A stretch of DNA of 64,000 bases from CAVYWD01 sp963772225 (GTDB taxonomy: Bacteria > Myxococcota > Myxococcia > Myxococcales > UBA5297). Below the pieces are notes generated by a model, which saw only the letters and a list, made by a program, of their open reading frames with translations, ran no database searches and was not told the DNA's origin. Below, one piece after another: positions 46,159-56,724 of the stretch. The stretch spans positions 930,001-994,000 of the forward strand of contig CAVYWD010000001.1 of the NCBI GenBank assembly GCA_963772225.1, in the 5' to 3' direction. A program made the position numbers and the translations under genes. Numbering within the stretch: the stretch's first letter is position 1; each line of letters begins with the position of its first letter.

Positions 46159-47265
46159 TCAGCGCTGCCCGCCGCCTCCGGCCTGCCGCGCGGCGCCGCC
46201 GGCGACTCCGCCGAGCATGTTGCGCAGCTCGTCGGGCTCGGACGAGCGGGCGAACGCCTCGTCCACCGTGATGAGCCGCTTCTGCACCAGGCTCAGCAGA
46301 GACTGGTTGAAGGTCTGCATCCCGTACTTCTGCTGGCCCACCTGCATCTGCGAGTAGATCTGATGGACCTTGTCCTCGCGGATGAGGTTCCGGATGGCCG
46401 GGTTGGGGATCATGATCTCCATGGCCAGCACCCGCCCCGGGGCGCCGTTGCGCGCGAGGAGCGCCTGGCTGACGACGCCCTCCAGCACGAACGACAGCTG
46501 CGCGCGAATTTGCGGCTGCTGGTACGGCGGGAAGACGTCGAGGATGCGGTTGATGGTCTGCACACAGCTATTGGTATGCAGAGTGCCGAACGCGAGGTGG
46601 CCGGTCTCGGAGACCACCATGGCGGCCTCGATGGTCTCCAGGTCGCGCATCTCGCCGATGAGCACCACGTCCGGGTCCTGCCGCAGGATGTACTTGAGCG
46701 CCAGCTTGAACGACCGCGTATCGGCGCCCACCTCGCGCTGGTTCACCAGGCAGTTCTTGTGCGGGTGCAGGTACTCGATGGGGTCTTCGATGGTGATGAT
46801 GTGCTCGTGACGATCGGTGTTGATCTTGTCGATGATGGAGGCGAGCGTGGTGGACTTGCCCGAGCCCGTAGGTCCGGTGATGAGGACGAGGCCGCGCGGC
46901 TTCTTGGAGAGCTCGGCGATCGCCGTCGGCAGCCCCAGCTCCTGGAAGGTGAGGATCTTGAAGGGAATGGTCCGGAAAGCCCCGCCCACCGCGCCGCGCT
47001 GCATGAAGACGTTGGCGCGGAAGCGGCTGAGGCCCTTGACGCCGAAGGAGAGGTCGAGCTCGTTCTCCTCCTCGAACTTGTGCTTCTGCGCGTCGGTGAG
47101 GATGGAGTAGCAGAGCTGCTTGGTCTCCATGGGCGTGAGCGGCGCGGTCTTGAGCGGGACCAGCTTCCCGTCGATGCGCAGCTGCGGCGGCGAGTTCGCC
47201 GTCACGTGCAGGTCGCTCGCGCCCTTCTCCACCATCGCCTTGAGCAGCTGATGCAGGTTCGCCAC
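46159..47265 (-). CDS. pilT: Twitching motility retraction ATPase PilT
   Basis: A 368-residue hexameric ATPase: GPTGSGKSTTLASI, Asp box TIEDPIEYLH, Walker B VVLIGEMRDLETI, His box HLAFGTLHTNS and the retraction signature AIRNLIREDK. It powers pilus retraction. The C-terminus is Gly/Gln-rich (GGAARQAGGGGQR). It lies between pilB and pilC, and the gap to pilB carries an inverted repeat. Confidence 0.96.
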   Translation of the reverse strand: MANLHQLLKAMVEKGASDLHVTANSPPQLRIDGKLVPLKTAPLTPMETKQLCYSILTDAQKHKFEEENELDLSFGVKGLSRFRANVFMQRGAVGGAFRTIPFKILTFQELGLPTAIAELSKKPRGLVLITGPTGSGKSTTLASIIDKINTDRHEHIITIEDPIEYLHPHKNCLVNQREVGADTRSFKLALKYILRQDPDVVLIGEMRDLETIEAAMVVSETGHLAFGTLHTNSCVQTINRILDVFPPYQQPQIRAQLSFVLEGVVSQALLARNGAPGRVLAMEIMIPNPAIRNLIREDKVHQIYSQMQVGQQKYGMQTFNQSLLSLVQKRLITVDEAFARSSEPDELRNMLGGVAGGAARQAGGGGQR

Positions 47266-47278
47266 GGGTTTAGGCTCC

Positions 47279-47382
47279 AGGCTCCAGGCTTCAGGCTCTA
47301 GGAGCTGCTTGGGTTGAGGCTCCAGGTTTCGCGGAGCTGCGGCATTCTTGACCTGAGGCCCGAAGCCTGAGGCCTGGAGCCT
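47279..47382. repeat. Inverted repeat of the AGGCTCCAGG family between pilB and pilT
   Basis: AGGCTCCAGGCTTCAGGCT (47279-47297) and its inverse at 47364-47382 match at 18 of 19 positions. They are separated by about 66 bp that holds another GGCTCCAGG. The same words occur at 964-1026. The element fills most of the 121-bp gap between the two genes. Confidence 0.6.
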
Positions 47383-47386
47383 GCTT

Positions 47387-49090
<1,704 letters not shown>

Positions 49091-49233
49091 TTATTTGCAC
49101 CTTCCGCCTTGATGCGCATCGAGCGAGGTTTCGACTCTACGCGGCGCCCGAAGGGCCGGTCAAGGCGGCGATCCGCGGCCTTTCAGAGTGAAAAAACGCT
49201 CGATGCGCGGCCGCTTGCCCTGGTTCGCCGGCG

Positions 49234-49263
49234 TTGACAGCGCCGGCCCGCCCGCGGCTAGAT
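49234..49263 (+). promoter_or_regulatory. Promoter of the adenine methyltransferase
   Basis: TTGACA (49234-49239), then 17 bp, then GCTAGA (49257-49262). The GTG start at 49273 lies about 10 bp after the -10, so the transcript would be leaderless or nearly so. Confidence 0.55.
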
Positions 49264-49272
49264 GGCCCTCGC

Positions 49273-50991
49273 GTGATCGCCCCCCGAGCAACCTTGAGCA
49301 GGCCTTTCGCCGACGATCCGGACGACCGGCGCCGGTACGGGCGCTATTACACGCCCGCGGCGATGGTGGACGCGCTGCACCGGCTCCTGGCGAACGCCCT
49401 CGAGCGTTCGGGCCTTCCGCCCCAATCCTGCGCCCTGGTCGACCCCGCGTGCGGCCCGGGCGCTTTCTTGGCGGCGCCTCTCGCGGGGCGCTACCGCGCA
49501 AGCATCGGCCTCGACCTCGACGCGAGGGCGCTCGCCGAGGCGCGGCGCCGTTGCCCCGGGGCCTCTCTCCTCTCCGGCGACGCCTACGGCGACGGGCTGA
49601 CCGCTCTCTGCGAGCGCTTGGCCGGCCGTGGGCCCGCCGCGGTCATCGGCAACCCGCCCTACCTCGCCAACAGCGCCCTGTTGCGCTCCGGGCGCTACCG
49701 CGAGGTCCGCGACGCGCTCTTGCCGTTCGCGCGCGAGGTCCCGCGCGGCACCTCCATCCGCGACGACTACGCGCTCTTCTTCGGCGTGGCCGACCGGCTC
49801 GTCGAGGCGGCCGGGGGCCGGGGCGCCATCGCGTACGTCACCAGCGACACCTTCGTCGACAACTTCCTCTACGCGCCCATGCGGCGTTGGCTCCTGTCGC
49901 GCTACCGCCTGCACGCAGTGGTCGAGCTGGGGCCCAAACTCTTCGAAGGGACCAAGGTCGCCACCGCGCTCTCGGTTTGGGTGCGCGAGGCCGCGGGCCA
50001 CGGCGGGCGCCGGTTTGGCCACTTGCGGCTGTCGGGCGAGCCCTCCGACCGCCTGGCCTCGCTGAGCGCGCTGCCCGCGCTCGCGAGCGCCCGGCCGCAC
50101 GGCGAGGCGCAGCTGCTCAACGCCCCCAGCACCTCACAGGCCCGCGCCCTGGAGTCGATGCGCGCCGCGGGCGACCGCATCGGCCAGGTCTTCGCGGTGA
50201 CCTTCTCCGGCCTCAAGACCCGCTTCGACGAGCTGCTCGCCGACGCCGACCGCGACGCGCTCGAGCGCCGCATGAAGGCGTTCTTCGCCGCGCGCTCGGC
50301 CAAGGCCTTCGCCCTGCGCCACGGCATTCCTCCGCCCGCTCTCGACAAGCTCGAGCAGGCGCTGCGCGCGCGGCGCGGCACCGCCTTCACCGCCCAGGCC
50401 ATTCGCCCGTTCGCGCGCTACGCGGGCGTCCGTCACCGCTTTCGCGTGCCCGAGAGCGCCATGGCCTTCGCCTACGTCGACCCGGCGCTCATCCCCCGGG
50501 GCGACCACCGCTTTCGCGGCAACCTCGACCCTCACCAGCTCGCGCCCAAGCTGGTCTTCAACGTCCGCGAAACCCCGTTGAGCGCCGCCGTCGTCGAAGG
50601 CCCGACCTGCATCCACGACTATCGGCACTCGCGGTTCGCGCCGCTGTTCGCCCCGCAGGCCGTGGTGCGCCTAGGGCTGAAGGCGGCGCGCCCGGGGGCG
50701 AGCCTGGGAAGCCCGGCGCTCAACCTGGCGCCCGACTGGGCCCGCGCCGCTTGCGCGCTGCGCGAGCCTTCGGACCTGCTCCACTTCCTCTGCGCCGTCG
50801 TCAACTCTCGAATCGTCCGAGAGCGCTTCGCGCCCCTGTGTGGCGAGAGCGAGGAGCTGCCCATCCCCCGCGTGTCCGGGCGGGCGCTGCGCGTCGCCCA
50901 GGGCCTGGCCGATGCGGCGCGCGCCGCGGCGCCGGGCGACGAACTCCCGGAGAAAGCCGAGCGCGCCGTCACCGCCCTCTACGGCCTCTGA
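49273..50991 (+). CDS. N-6 adenine DNA methyltransferase (Eco57I/TaqI-like)
   Basis: A 572-residue enzyme with motif I LVDPACGPGAFLAA, catalytic motif IV VIGNPPYLANS and a long C-terminal part that may recognise the target (AQAIRPFARYAGVRHRFRVP, DPHQLAPKLVFNVRETPLS). It modifies adenine N6, as orphan or type IIG restriction-modification methylases do. No nuclease motif is evident and no restriction gene is adjacent. GTG 49273 is preferred to TTG 49234 because the latter lies in the -35 box. Its last 250 bp are copied at 56200-56455. Confidence 0.85.
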   Translation: MIAPRATLSRPFADDPDDRRRYGRYYTPAAMVDALHRLLANALERSGLPPQSCALVDPACGPGAFLAAPLAGRYRASIGLDLDARALAEARRRCPGASLLSGDAYGDGLTALCERLAGRGPAAVIGNPPYLANSALLRSGRYREVRDALLPFAREVPRGTSIRDDYALFFGVADRLVEAAGGRGAIAYVTSDTFVDNFLYAPMRRWLLSRYRLHAVVELGPKLFEGTKVATALSVWVREAAGHGGRRFGHLRLSGEPSDRLASLSALPALASARPHGEAQLLNAPSTSQARALESMRAAGDRIGQVFAVTFSGLKTRFDELLADADRDALERRMKAFFAARSAKAFALRHGIPPPALDKLEQALRARRGTAFTAQAIRPFARYAGVRHRFRVPESAMAFAYVDPALIPRGDHRFRGNLDPHQLAPKLVFNVRETPLSAAVVEGPTCIHDYRHSRFAPLFAPQAVVRLGLKAARPGASLGSPALNLAPDWARAACALREPSDLLHFLCAVVNSRIVRERFAPLCGESEELPIPRVSGRALRVAQGLADAARAAAPGDELPEKAERAVTALYGL

Positions 50992-50995
50992 GCCG
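50745..50995 (+). repeat. Direct repeat, copy 1: 3' end of the methyltransferase gene
   Basis: 251 bp that recur almost exactly at 56200-56455. This copy is the intact end of the methyltransferase. Both copies begin CGCCGCTTGCG and end TACGGCCTCTGAGCCG. They frame the molybdate island. Confidence 0.95.
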
Positions 50996-51384
50996 AGACA
51001 GCGAGAGCCCCATGGCACCCGCGCTCCGCCTTATCCCGGGTGCTTCTTCTCCAGCAGCTGCTGGCGCGATCGGCATCAGATTCACGGCCCTTCGGTGGCA
51101 GAAAGGGGTCGCTGCACCGGCCGACTTTCCAATGTGGCTGTACGGTCTCCGAGCAGCCAGTGCAGCGGCCCCTTGAGGAGTACGCCCTCCGCTCCAACCA
51201 GCTCGCTCTTCCTCTCGACGTTGTGGTGCCCTCCACACCTCGAGAAGTCCCGCGACGATTCTGAGGTGATGTCGGAGCGATCCAGGTCGAGTTGCTCGCT
51301 GCTGGCCACAGCACTGAGGATGTTTTCCTTTGCTGACGTAATGCGCACTTGACCCGATGTCACGCCTACGCGACAACCGGCGCC
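50992..51384. other. Island left edge, no supported gene
   Basis: About 390 bp between the methyltransferase and the molybdate regulator. A minus-strand frame crosses it, but its translation shows no family features. No ModE-like operator was recognised. Confidence 0.4.
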
Positions 51385-52596
51385 ATGGATCGCCTTCGAA
51401 ACAGGCTTGTCGAGCTTCGGCACAAGCACGGTCTGAAGCAGCAGGAGCTCGCCGACCGCGCGGGAACCACCCGCCAGAGCTTGAGCGTGCTCGAGGCCGG
51501 GCGCAGCACGCCCTCGACGACCCTCGCCCTGCGTCTGGCCCAAGCACTTGAGTGTCAGGTCGAGGACCTTTTCTGGCTTGAGGAGAACAGCTCCTCTCTC
51601 ACTGCTGAAGTCGCCGGCGTGGCGGGGGGCCACGTGAGCTCCCGTTCTCAGGCGCGGGCGCAGGCAGATCATCATCGCCAGGTCGGGGGCGCGGCCAAGG
51701 GGGACCGAGTTCTCGTCATCTTCGCCGGCGGCAAATGGGTGGCCCATCGCCTGCCTCCAGAGGCCAGCCAATCCCTTTCGACAGCAGCGGATGGCGTTGT
51801 CGCCGGGCCCAGCGGCAAATACCAAGCGGAAGGCGGCGCGGTGCTCGCCAAGGTGGCGCTTCTCCGGGACCAAGAGGAGCTGCGCGATACTCTTCTCTGC
51901 GTTGGTTGTGCACCTGCCCTCGGAGTCTTGTGCGCTCGCGCATCTCTACGAAGTGCTGGCCAGCGCGTCCTATGGCTGGAGCGTTCGAGCTCCGCCGCCC
52001 TGGAGATGCTTCGGCGCGGTCATGCTCACATTGCAGGAGCACACCTCTTCGACGAGGACAGCGGCGACTTCAATGTGCCTTTCGTGCAACGCTTGCTGCC
52101 GGGCCACTCCATGCTGGTGTTCAACCTCGTGCGATGGGAGGCGGGCTTGCTCGTCGCTCCGGGGAATCCGCGAGGGCTCCGAGGGGTCGAGGACCTCGCG
52201 CGCCCCGACGTGGCTATCGTGCCGCGGGAGGCGGGTACGGGGGCGCAGAAGCTGCTCGAACGTATGCTCGGACGAGCAGGCATTCCTGCCGACAGCGTCA
52301 AGACCCGGGGCCCGGTGGCCGCCGGCCACATGGACGTCGCCCGCGCGGTGGCGATGAGCGTTGCCGATGCCGGCGTCTCCATCCGGAGCGCGGCGCTGTC
52401 GCTTGGCTTGGACTTCCTGCCCCTCGCCGAGGAGCGGTTCGACCTCATCGTCTCGAAGGAGCTGACGGACGACCCTCGAGTCATTCGACTGCTCGACACC
52501 TTGTCGAGCAGGCCATTCCATCGAGAGCTCGAGAGCCTTGGTGGTTACGGCGTGCGTGAATCCGGGCACCTCATCGCAGGAACGGGTCACGCATGA
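51385..52596 (+). CDS. XRE-type HTH regulator with PBP-like sensor domain
   Basis: A 403-residue regulator. An XRE helix-turn-helix (LKQQELADRAGTTRQSLSVL) is followed by a periplasmic-binding-protein-like domain (LERSSSAALEMLRRGHAHIA, LVRWEAGLLVAPGNPRGLRG, VAIVPREAGTGAQKLLERML). Family members combine this sensor with a DNA-binding part and are found near mod genes, so it probably senses molybdate/tungstate and controls modABC behind it. ATG 51385 opens the HTH; an upstream ACG/ATG-type leader at 51349 is unlikely. Confidence 0.8.
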   Translation: MDRLRNRLVELRHKHGLKQQELADRAGTTRQSLSVLEAGRSTPSTTLALRLAQALECQVEDLFWLEENSSSLTAEVAGVAGGHVSSRSQARAQADHHRQVGGAAKGDRVLVIFAGGKWVAHRLPPEASQSLSTAADGVVAGPSGKYQAEGGAVLAKVALLRDQEELRDTLLCVGCAPALGVLCARASLRSAGQRVLWLERSSSAALEMLRRGHAHIAGAHLFDEDSGDFNVPFVQRLLPGHSMLVFNLVRWEAGLLVAPGNPRGLRGVEDLARPDVAIVPREAGTGAQKLLERMLGRAGIPADSVKTRGPVAAGHMDVARAVAMSVADAGVSIRSAALSLGLDFLPLAEERFDLIVSKELTDDPRVIRLLDTLSSRPFHRELESLGGYGVRESGHLIAGTGHA

Positions 52597-52722
52597 ACAG
52601 TACTCTTCTTCGACGCTCGCGATCCCTTCTACAAAGAGAACGTGGCGGCGGCCGCGTTGCTTGCCTACCTGAAGAGCGACGCCGCCAAACGCATCATCCG
52701 CGCCCACGGCTACGAATTCTGA
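52597..52722 (+). pseudogene. modA C-terminal fragment
   Basis: An open frame directly behind the regulator stop reads TVLFFDARDPFYKENVAA, then ALLAYLKSDAAKRIIRAHGY, then a stop at 52720. The second part is the standard ModA C-terminal ending. No start and no N-terminal part. A complete modA follows 25 bp later, so this is the relic of an older copy. It may have lost its front when the present modA arrived. Confidence 0.7.
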
Positions 52723-52747
52723 TCCCAAATCCGAAAGGACACCTGCG

Positions 52748-53518
52748 ATGAAACTGATCAACCCCCTCCTGACAGCCTGTTTGCTGGTCCTGGCTCCCCC
52801 TGCCCATGCCGAGAAGATCACCATCGCGGCAGCGGCCGACCTCAAATTCGCAATGGATGAAATCGTCGCCACATTCAAGAAAGCCAACCCAGCCGAAGAA
52901 GTAGACGTGGTCTACGGCTCATCGGGCAAATTTCAAACCCAGATCCAACAGGGTGCTCCGTATGACTTGTTCTTCTCGGCCGACATCGCTTTCCCCCGAG
53001 AATTGGCCAAGGCCGGCTTTGCGGCTTCGGACGTGAAGCCCTATGCCTTCGGGCGCATCGTCCTGTGGAGCGCGAATCTGGATGCGACCAAGTTGACCTT
53101 GGCCAGCCTCACCGAGCCGTCGATAGCTCGCATCGCGATCGCCAACCCGAAACATGCTCCGTACGGCAAGCGTGCTGAAGAGGCGCTGCGCGCGTCGGAC
53201 TTATGGGACAAACTGGAGCCCAAGCTGGTCTACGGCGAGAACATCGCCCACACCGCCCAATTCGTCCAGACCGGCAATGCTCAGGTGGGCATCATTGCGC
53301 TATCGCTGGCAGTAAGCCCTGAATTGGCGAGCAAAGGTGGGTATTGGCCAATTCCCGACAAATTACATCAGCCCCTCGAGCAGGGCTACATCATCACCCT
53401 GCGTGCCAAAAGCAATGTTTTGGCAAGACGGTTCGCCGATTACATGGGCAGCAAGCCGGCCCGGGCCGTGATGACGAAGTATGGATTCGTGCTGCCCGGC
53501 GAAGTGGCCGGCAAATAG
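52748..53518 (+). CDS. modA: Molybdate ABC transporter substrate-binding protein
   Basis: A 256-residue exported protein: signal peptide (LLTACLLVLAPPAHA), then ModA landmarks ITIAAAADLKFAMDEI, VVYGSSGKFQTQIQQGAPYD, LFFSADIAFP and QVGIIALSLA. It captures molybdate for ModBC. Base composition is less GC-rich than surrounding genes, a sign of transfer. AAAGGA lies upstream of ATG 52748. Confidence 0.95.
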   Translation: MKLINPLLTACLLVLAPPAHAEKITIAAAADLKFAMDEIVATFKKANPAEEVDVVYGSSGKFQTQIQQGAPYDLFFSADIAFPRELAKAGFAASDVKPYAFGRIVLWSANLDATKLTLASLTEPSIARIAIANPKHAPYGKRAEEALRASDLWDKLEPKLVYGENIAHTAQFVQTGNAQVGIIALSLAVSPELASKGGYWPIPDKLHQPLEQGYIITLRAKSNVLARRFADYMGSKPARAVMTKYGFVLPGEVAGK

Positions 53519-53533
53519 ACACTGGGGAAGTGA

Positions 53534-54337
53534 ATGGATATGCGACAACGCGCAGGAAAAGGCTTCGTTGCCGGTTCCCTGATTGGCACTCTGGGTGGTT
53601 TGATCGGTCTGGGTGGCGCCGAATTTCGACTTCCGGTGCTCGTCGGGGTGTTCCGGCTTGCCACCTTGGAGGCGGTCATCCTCAACAAGGCCATGAGCCT
53701 GGTGGTGGTCGCCGCAGCGCTGGTCTTCCGGGCCAAGGCGATCCCGTTCGACCAGCTGGTCCACCACGTCGATGTCGCATTGAACTTGCTGGCGGGGAGC
53801 CTCATTGGCGCATGGTGGGCGGCGGGTCACGCCATGACCATGCCGCGCCAATGGCTCAACCGAATCATCATGGTGCTGCTCGTGGGCTTGGCCTTGCTGA
53901 TGCTTTTCGAATCCTGGCTTGGCGTGCACGATGGTGCAGCACCGCTTCTTCCCGCCGGAGCGGTTCGCATTTTCGCGGGGCTGGCTGCCGGGTTTGGGAT
54001 CGGCATGGTCGCGGCACTGCTCGGCGTCGCTGGGGGGGAGCTGCTGATTCCGACCATCGTCTTGCTCTACGGCCTGAATATCAAGCTCGCCGGCAGTTTG
54101 TCCCTGATGGTTAGCCTGCCGACCATGATCGTGGGCTTCGCCCGCTACAGCGGTTCGGATGCTTTCGCCGTGCTGCGCCAGGAGCGCCCCCTGTTCCGCT
54201 GGATGGCGGTGGGGTCGATTGTCGGCGCGGGCGTCGGCGGCCTGCTGCTGGGATTGATTCCAGCTCAGGTGCTGATCACCGGCCTCGGCCTCATTCTGCT
54301 GATCTCGGCGGTGAAGATCTTTCAGCATGCCCGTTGA
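53534..54337 (+). CDS. TauE/SafE family membrane permease
   Basis: A 267-residue protein with about seven to eight membrane segments in two repeats (SLIGTLGGLIGLGGAEFRLP and GIGMVAALLGVAGGELLIP carry the paired GxxGGxxxxP family motif). TauE/SafE proteins export sulfite or sulfonates or exchange anions. It lies between modA and modB, so it may export a competing oxyanion such as sulfate/sulfite or assist molybdate handling; this is inference. Stop 53518 of modA is 15 bp before. Confidence 0.8.
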   Translation: MDMRQRAGKGFVAGSLIGTLGGLIGLGGAEFRLPVLVGVFRLATLEAVILNKAMSLVVVAAALVFRAKAIPFDQLVHHVDVALNLLAGSLIGAWWAAGHAMTMPRQWLNRIIMVLLVGLALLMLFESWLGVHDGAAPLLPAGAVRIFAGLAAGFGIGMVAALLGVAGGELLIPTIVLLYGLNIKLAGSLSLMVSLPTMIVGFARYSGSDAFAVLRQERPLFRWMAVGSIVGAGVGGLLLGLIPAQVLITGLGLILLISAVKIFQHAR

Positions 54338-54354
54338 CGTTACGAAAGAAACGA

Positions 54355-55035
54355 ATGCTATTGACTGAAAGCGACCTCCAGGCAATCTGGCTCACCGTCA
54401 GGCTGGCATGCAGCGTTACCGCGATTCTGCTGATCCTGGGCACGCCCATGGCATGGTGGCTGGCGCGCACCCGTTCGAAGTGGAAAGGGCCGGTCGGCGC
54501 AATGGTTGCCTTGCCCCTGGTGTTGCCACCGTCGGTGCTGGGCTTCTATCTCTTACTGGCGATGGGGCCGAATGGGCCCGTTGGGCGTGTCACTCAAGCT
54601 CTCGGCGTCGGCCCACTGCCGTTCACCTTCTGGGGCCTGGTATTGGCGTCGGTATTCTACTCCATGCCATTCATGGTCCAGCCCGTGCAAACCGCTTTCG
54701 AGGCCATCGGCGACCGACCTCTGGAGGTGGCGTGGACGCTGGGCGCCTCGCCCTCGCGCGCATTTTTCACCGTGGCGGTACCGCTTGCGTTGCCGGGTTT
54801 CTTGACAGCCAGCATCCTGACCTTCGCGCACACTGTCGGTGAATTTGGAGTCGTGTTGATGATTGGCGGCAATCTCCCAGGCATGACTCGGGTCGCCTCG
54901 GTACAGATCTATGATCATGTGGAGGCGCTGGAATATGGTCAGGCCCATCGCCTGGCAGCCGTCATGCTGAGCTTCTCGTTTCTGGTGCTGCTGGCCCTTT
55001 ACGCCTGGCGGCCGAGCTCGAAGAAGGGAACATGA
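54355..55035 (+). CDS. modB: Molybdate ABC transporter permease
   Basis: A 226-residue inner-membrane permease with five to six segments and the EAA loop (FEAIGDRPLEVAWTLGASPS), ending in LLALYAWRPSSKKGT. It forms the molybdate channel with ModC. ATG 54355 is chosen because the upstream TTG 54334 overlaps the end of the TauE gene and adds a basic leader. The modC gene begins 1 bp behind the stop. Confidence 0.92.
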   Translation: MLLTESDLQAIWLTVRLACSVTAILLILGTPMAWWLARTRSKWKGPVGAMVALPLVLPPSVLGFYLLLAMGPNGPVGRVTQALGVGPLPFTFWGLVLASVFYSMPFMVQPVQTAFEAIGDRPLEVAWTLGASPSRAFFTVAVPLALPGFLTASILTFAHTVGEFGVVLMIGGNLPGMTRVASVQIYDHVEALEYGQAHRLAAVMLSFSFLVLLALYAWRPSSKKGT

Positions 55036-55036
55036 C

Positions 55037-56107
55037 GTGGCAGGCATCGAGGCGCGGTTTTGCATCGGCTGGTCGGGGTTTTCGCTCGACGTCGACTTGG
55101 AGCTGCCGTCGCGTGGCGTGACGGCGTTGTTCGGCCATTCGGGCTCGGGAAAGACGACGCTCTTGCGCTGCATCGCGGGTCTCGAAAGAGCACCCCAAGG
55201 GCGACTCGTCGTCGACGGGGAAGTCTGGCAAGACGCTGGGCGCTGGGTACCGACCCACAAGCGGCCGCTGGGCTACGTGTTCCAGGAGGCGAGCCTATTC
55301 GCGCATCTCACGGTGATGGGCAATTTGCGCTATGGCATGCGTCGCCGTTCAGATGCGCAGCGCGTGAGCCTGGATCATGCCATCAAGCTGCTCGGCATCG
55401 CCCAATTGCTCGACCGCAAACCTGATCGCCTTTCGGGCGGCGAGCGGCAGCGGGTTGCCATTGCTCGAGCGCTCGCTGCGACTCCGCGACTGTTGCTGAT
55501 GGATGAGCCGCTGGCCGCCTTGGATCTGAAACGTAAGCAGGAGATCTTGCCCTACCTGGAGCGGGTGCACGACGAGCTGAAAATCCCAGTTCTCTACGTC
55601 AGCCATTCTCCGGAGGAGGTCTCCAGGCTGGCGGACCATCTGGTCGTCATGGAGGCTGGTCGAGCGATGGCACAAGGGCCCCTGGCGGAGACCCTGGCGC
55701 GGATAGACCTCCCCATCCGTCTGGGTGAAGACGTGGGAGTGGTCCTGGACGCCACCGTCGCCGATCGGGATGAGGTCTGGCATCTGGCGCGGCTGGACTT
55801 CAGCGGCGGCAGTCTGTGGCTCAGGGACCGAGGTGTTCCGGTCGGCCGCCGGGTTCGCGTGCGCGTCCTCGCGCGGGACGTGAGTCTCGCGCGCGAGCAC
55901 AAGGACCCGAGCAGCATCCTCAACGTGCTGCCGGGGTTGGTTGACTCCTTGGGCGACGACGATCACCCCGGTTCTGCGCTGGCACGGGTTCGGGTCGGCG
56001 AGTCCTTCTTCATCGCTCGCCTGACCCGGCGGTCTGCCGACACCCTTGTGCTTGCGCCCGGCCAGCCGATCTGGGTGCAGGTAAAGTCCGTTGTCTTGAC
56101 GGAGTGA
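55037..56107 (+). CDS. modC: Molybdate ABC transporter ATP-binding protein
   Basis: A 356-residue ATPase: Walker A FGHSGSGKTTLLRCI, signature LSGGERQRVAIARALA, Walker B LLLMDEPLAALD, and a C-terminal TOBE/Mop molybdate-binding domain (RRVRVRVLARDVSLAREHKD, DPSSILNVLPG). It couples ATP hydrolysis to uptake; the TOBE domain allows feedback by molybdate. GTG 55037 follows modB immediately. Confidence 0.94.
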   Translation: MAGIEARFCIGWSGFSLDVDLELPSRGVTALFGHSGSGKTTLLRCIAGLERAPQGRLVVDGEVWQDAGRWVPTHKRPLGYVFQEASLFAHLTVMGNLRYGMRRRSDAQRVSLDHAIKLLGIAQLLDRKPDRLSGGERQRVAIARALAATPRLLLMDEPLAALDLKRKQEILPYLERVHDELKIPVLYVSHSPEEVSRLADHLVVMEAGRAMAQGPLAETLARIDLPIRLGEDVGVVLDATVADRDEVWHLARLDFSGGSLWLRDRGVPVGRRVRVRVLARDVSLAREHKDPSSILNVLPGLVDSLGDDDHPGSALARVRVGESFFIARLTRRSADTLVLAPGQPIWVQVKSVVLTE

Positions 56108-56199
56108 GCAATCCGATGCTTGCTCCGTCGCTGTCGCCGGGAAGAAGCAGGCTCCGACGTGGAAGTTCGCAGAATTCGGCGTCGCGTCGCGGCTTTCGA

Positions 56200-56455
56200 C
56201 GCCGCTTGCGCGCTGCGCGAGCCTTCGGACCTGCTCCACTTCCTCTGCGCCGTCGTCAACTCTCGAATCGAATCGTCCGAGAGCGCTTCGCGCCCCTTTG
56301 TGGCGAGAGCGAGGAGCTGCCCATCCCCCGCGTGTCCGGGCGGGCGCTGCGCGTCGCCCAGGGCCTGGCCGATGCGGCGCGCGCCGCGGCGCCGGGCGAA
56401 GAGCTCCCGCAGAAAGCCGAGCGCGCCGTCACCGCCCTCTACGGCCTCTGAGCCG
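56200..56455 (+). pseudogene. Direct repeat, copy 2: broken copy of the methyltransferase 3' end
   Basis: A 256-bp near-copy of 50745-50995. It differs by a 5-bp duplication (GAATC, about 56262-56271) that shifts the frame, a G to T change near 56297 and a few changes near the end (AAGAGCTCCCGCAG against ACGAACTCCCGGAG). It lacks the gene's front. It marks the right edge of the molybdate island. Confidence 0.92.
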
Positions 56456-56646
56456 GGGCTCGGCCGCGAGAGCGACGCCGCGCTTGCGCAGGCCTCGAAA
56501 AGAATAGAGCCACGGCTATTCTCGGCCGTCTACCGGGTGACCTGCTGTTTTGAAGTTTGCGGCAGCGGTCCCCGGACTGCCGGCGCCGAGGTCTGCGCCT
56601 CGATAGGGAGATCTCGGCCCGATTTGGCGCAAGGTCGGGACGAAAG

Positions 56647-56670
56647 GGGCCCGCGGCGACCCGCGGGCCC
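56647..56670 (-). terminator. Strong hairpin behind hsp20
   Basis: 10-bp stem GGGCCCGCGG and CCGCGGGCCC around CGAC. On the minus strand it is followed by CTTTCG, and it lies 55 bp behind the hsp20 stop. It fits an intrinsic terminator for that gene, though the T run is short. Confidence 0.6.
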
Positions 56671-56724
56671 TCTCCTTCCGCCCTGCCCTGCCCTGCATCG
56701 GCCTGCTCGGCAGGAGCGCCGGCC

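Larger units (their letters stand above)
50996..56455. other. Molybdate-transport island bounded by direct repeats
   Basis: A 5.5-kb segment that carries regulator, modA fragment, modA, TauE-like permease, modB and modC between a complete methyltransferase and a second copy of that gene's 3' end. The middle (52.7-54.4 kb) is visibly less GC-rich than the flanks. No integrase or transposase is inside. It reads as a horizontally acquired unit, inserted together with a copy of the target gene's end. Confidence 0.7.

Noticed and set aside
51082..51873. 263-residue minus-strand frame across the island left edge
   Set aside because: Overlaps the HTH regulator on the opposite strand, with no recognisable domain and no ribosome site.
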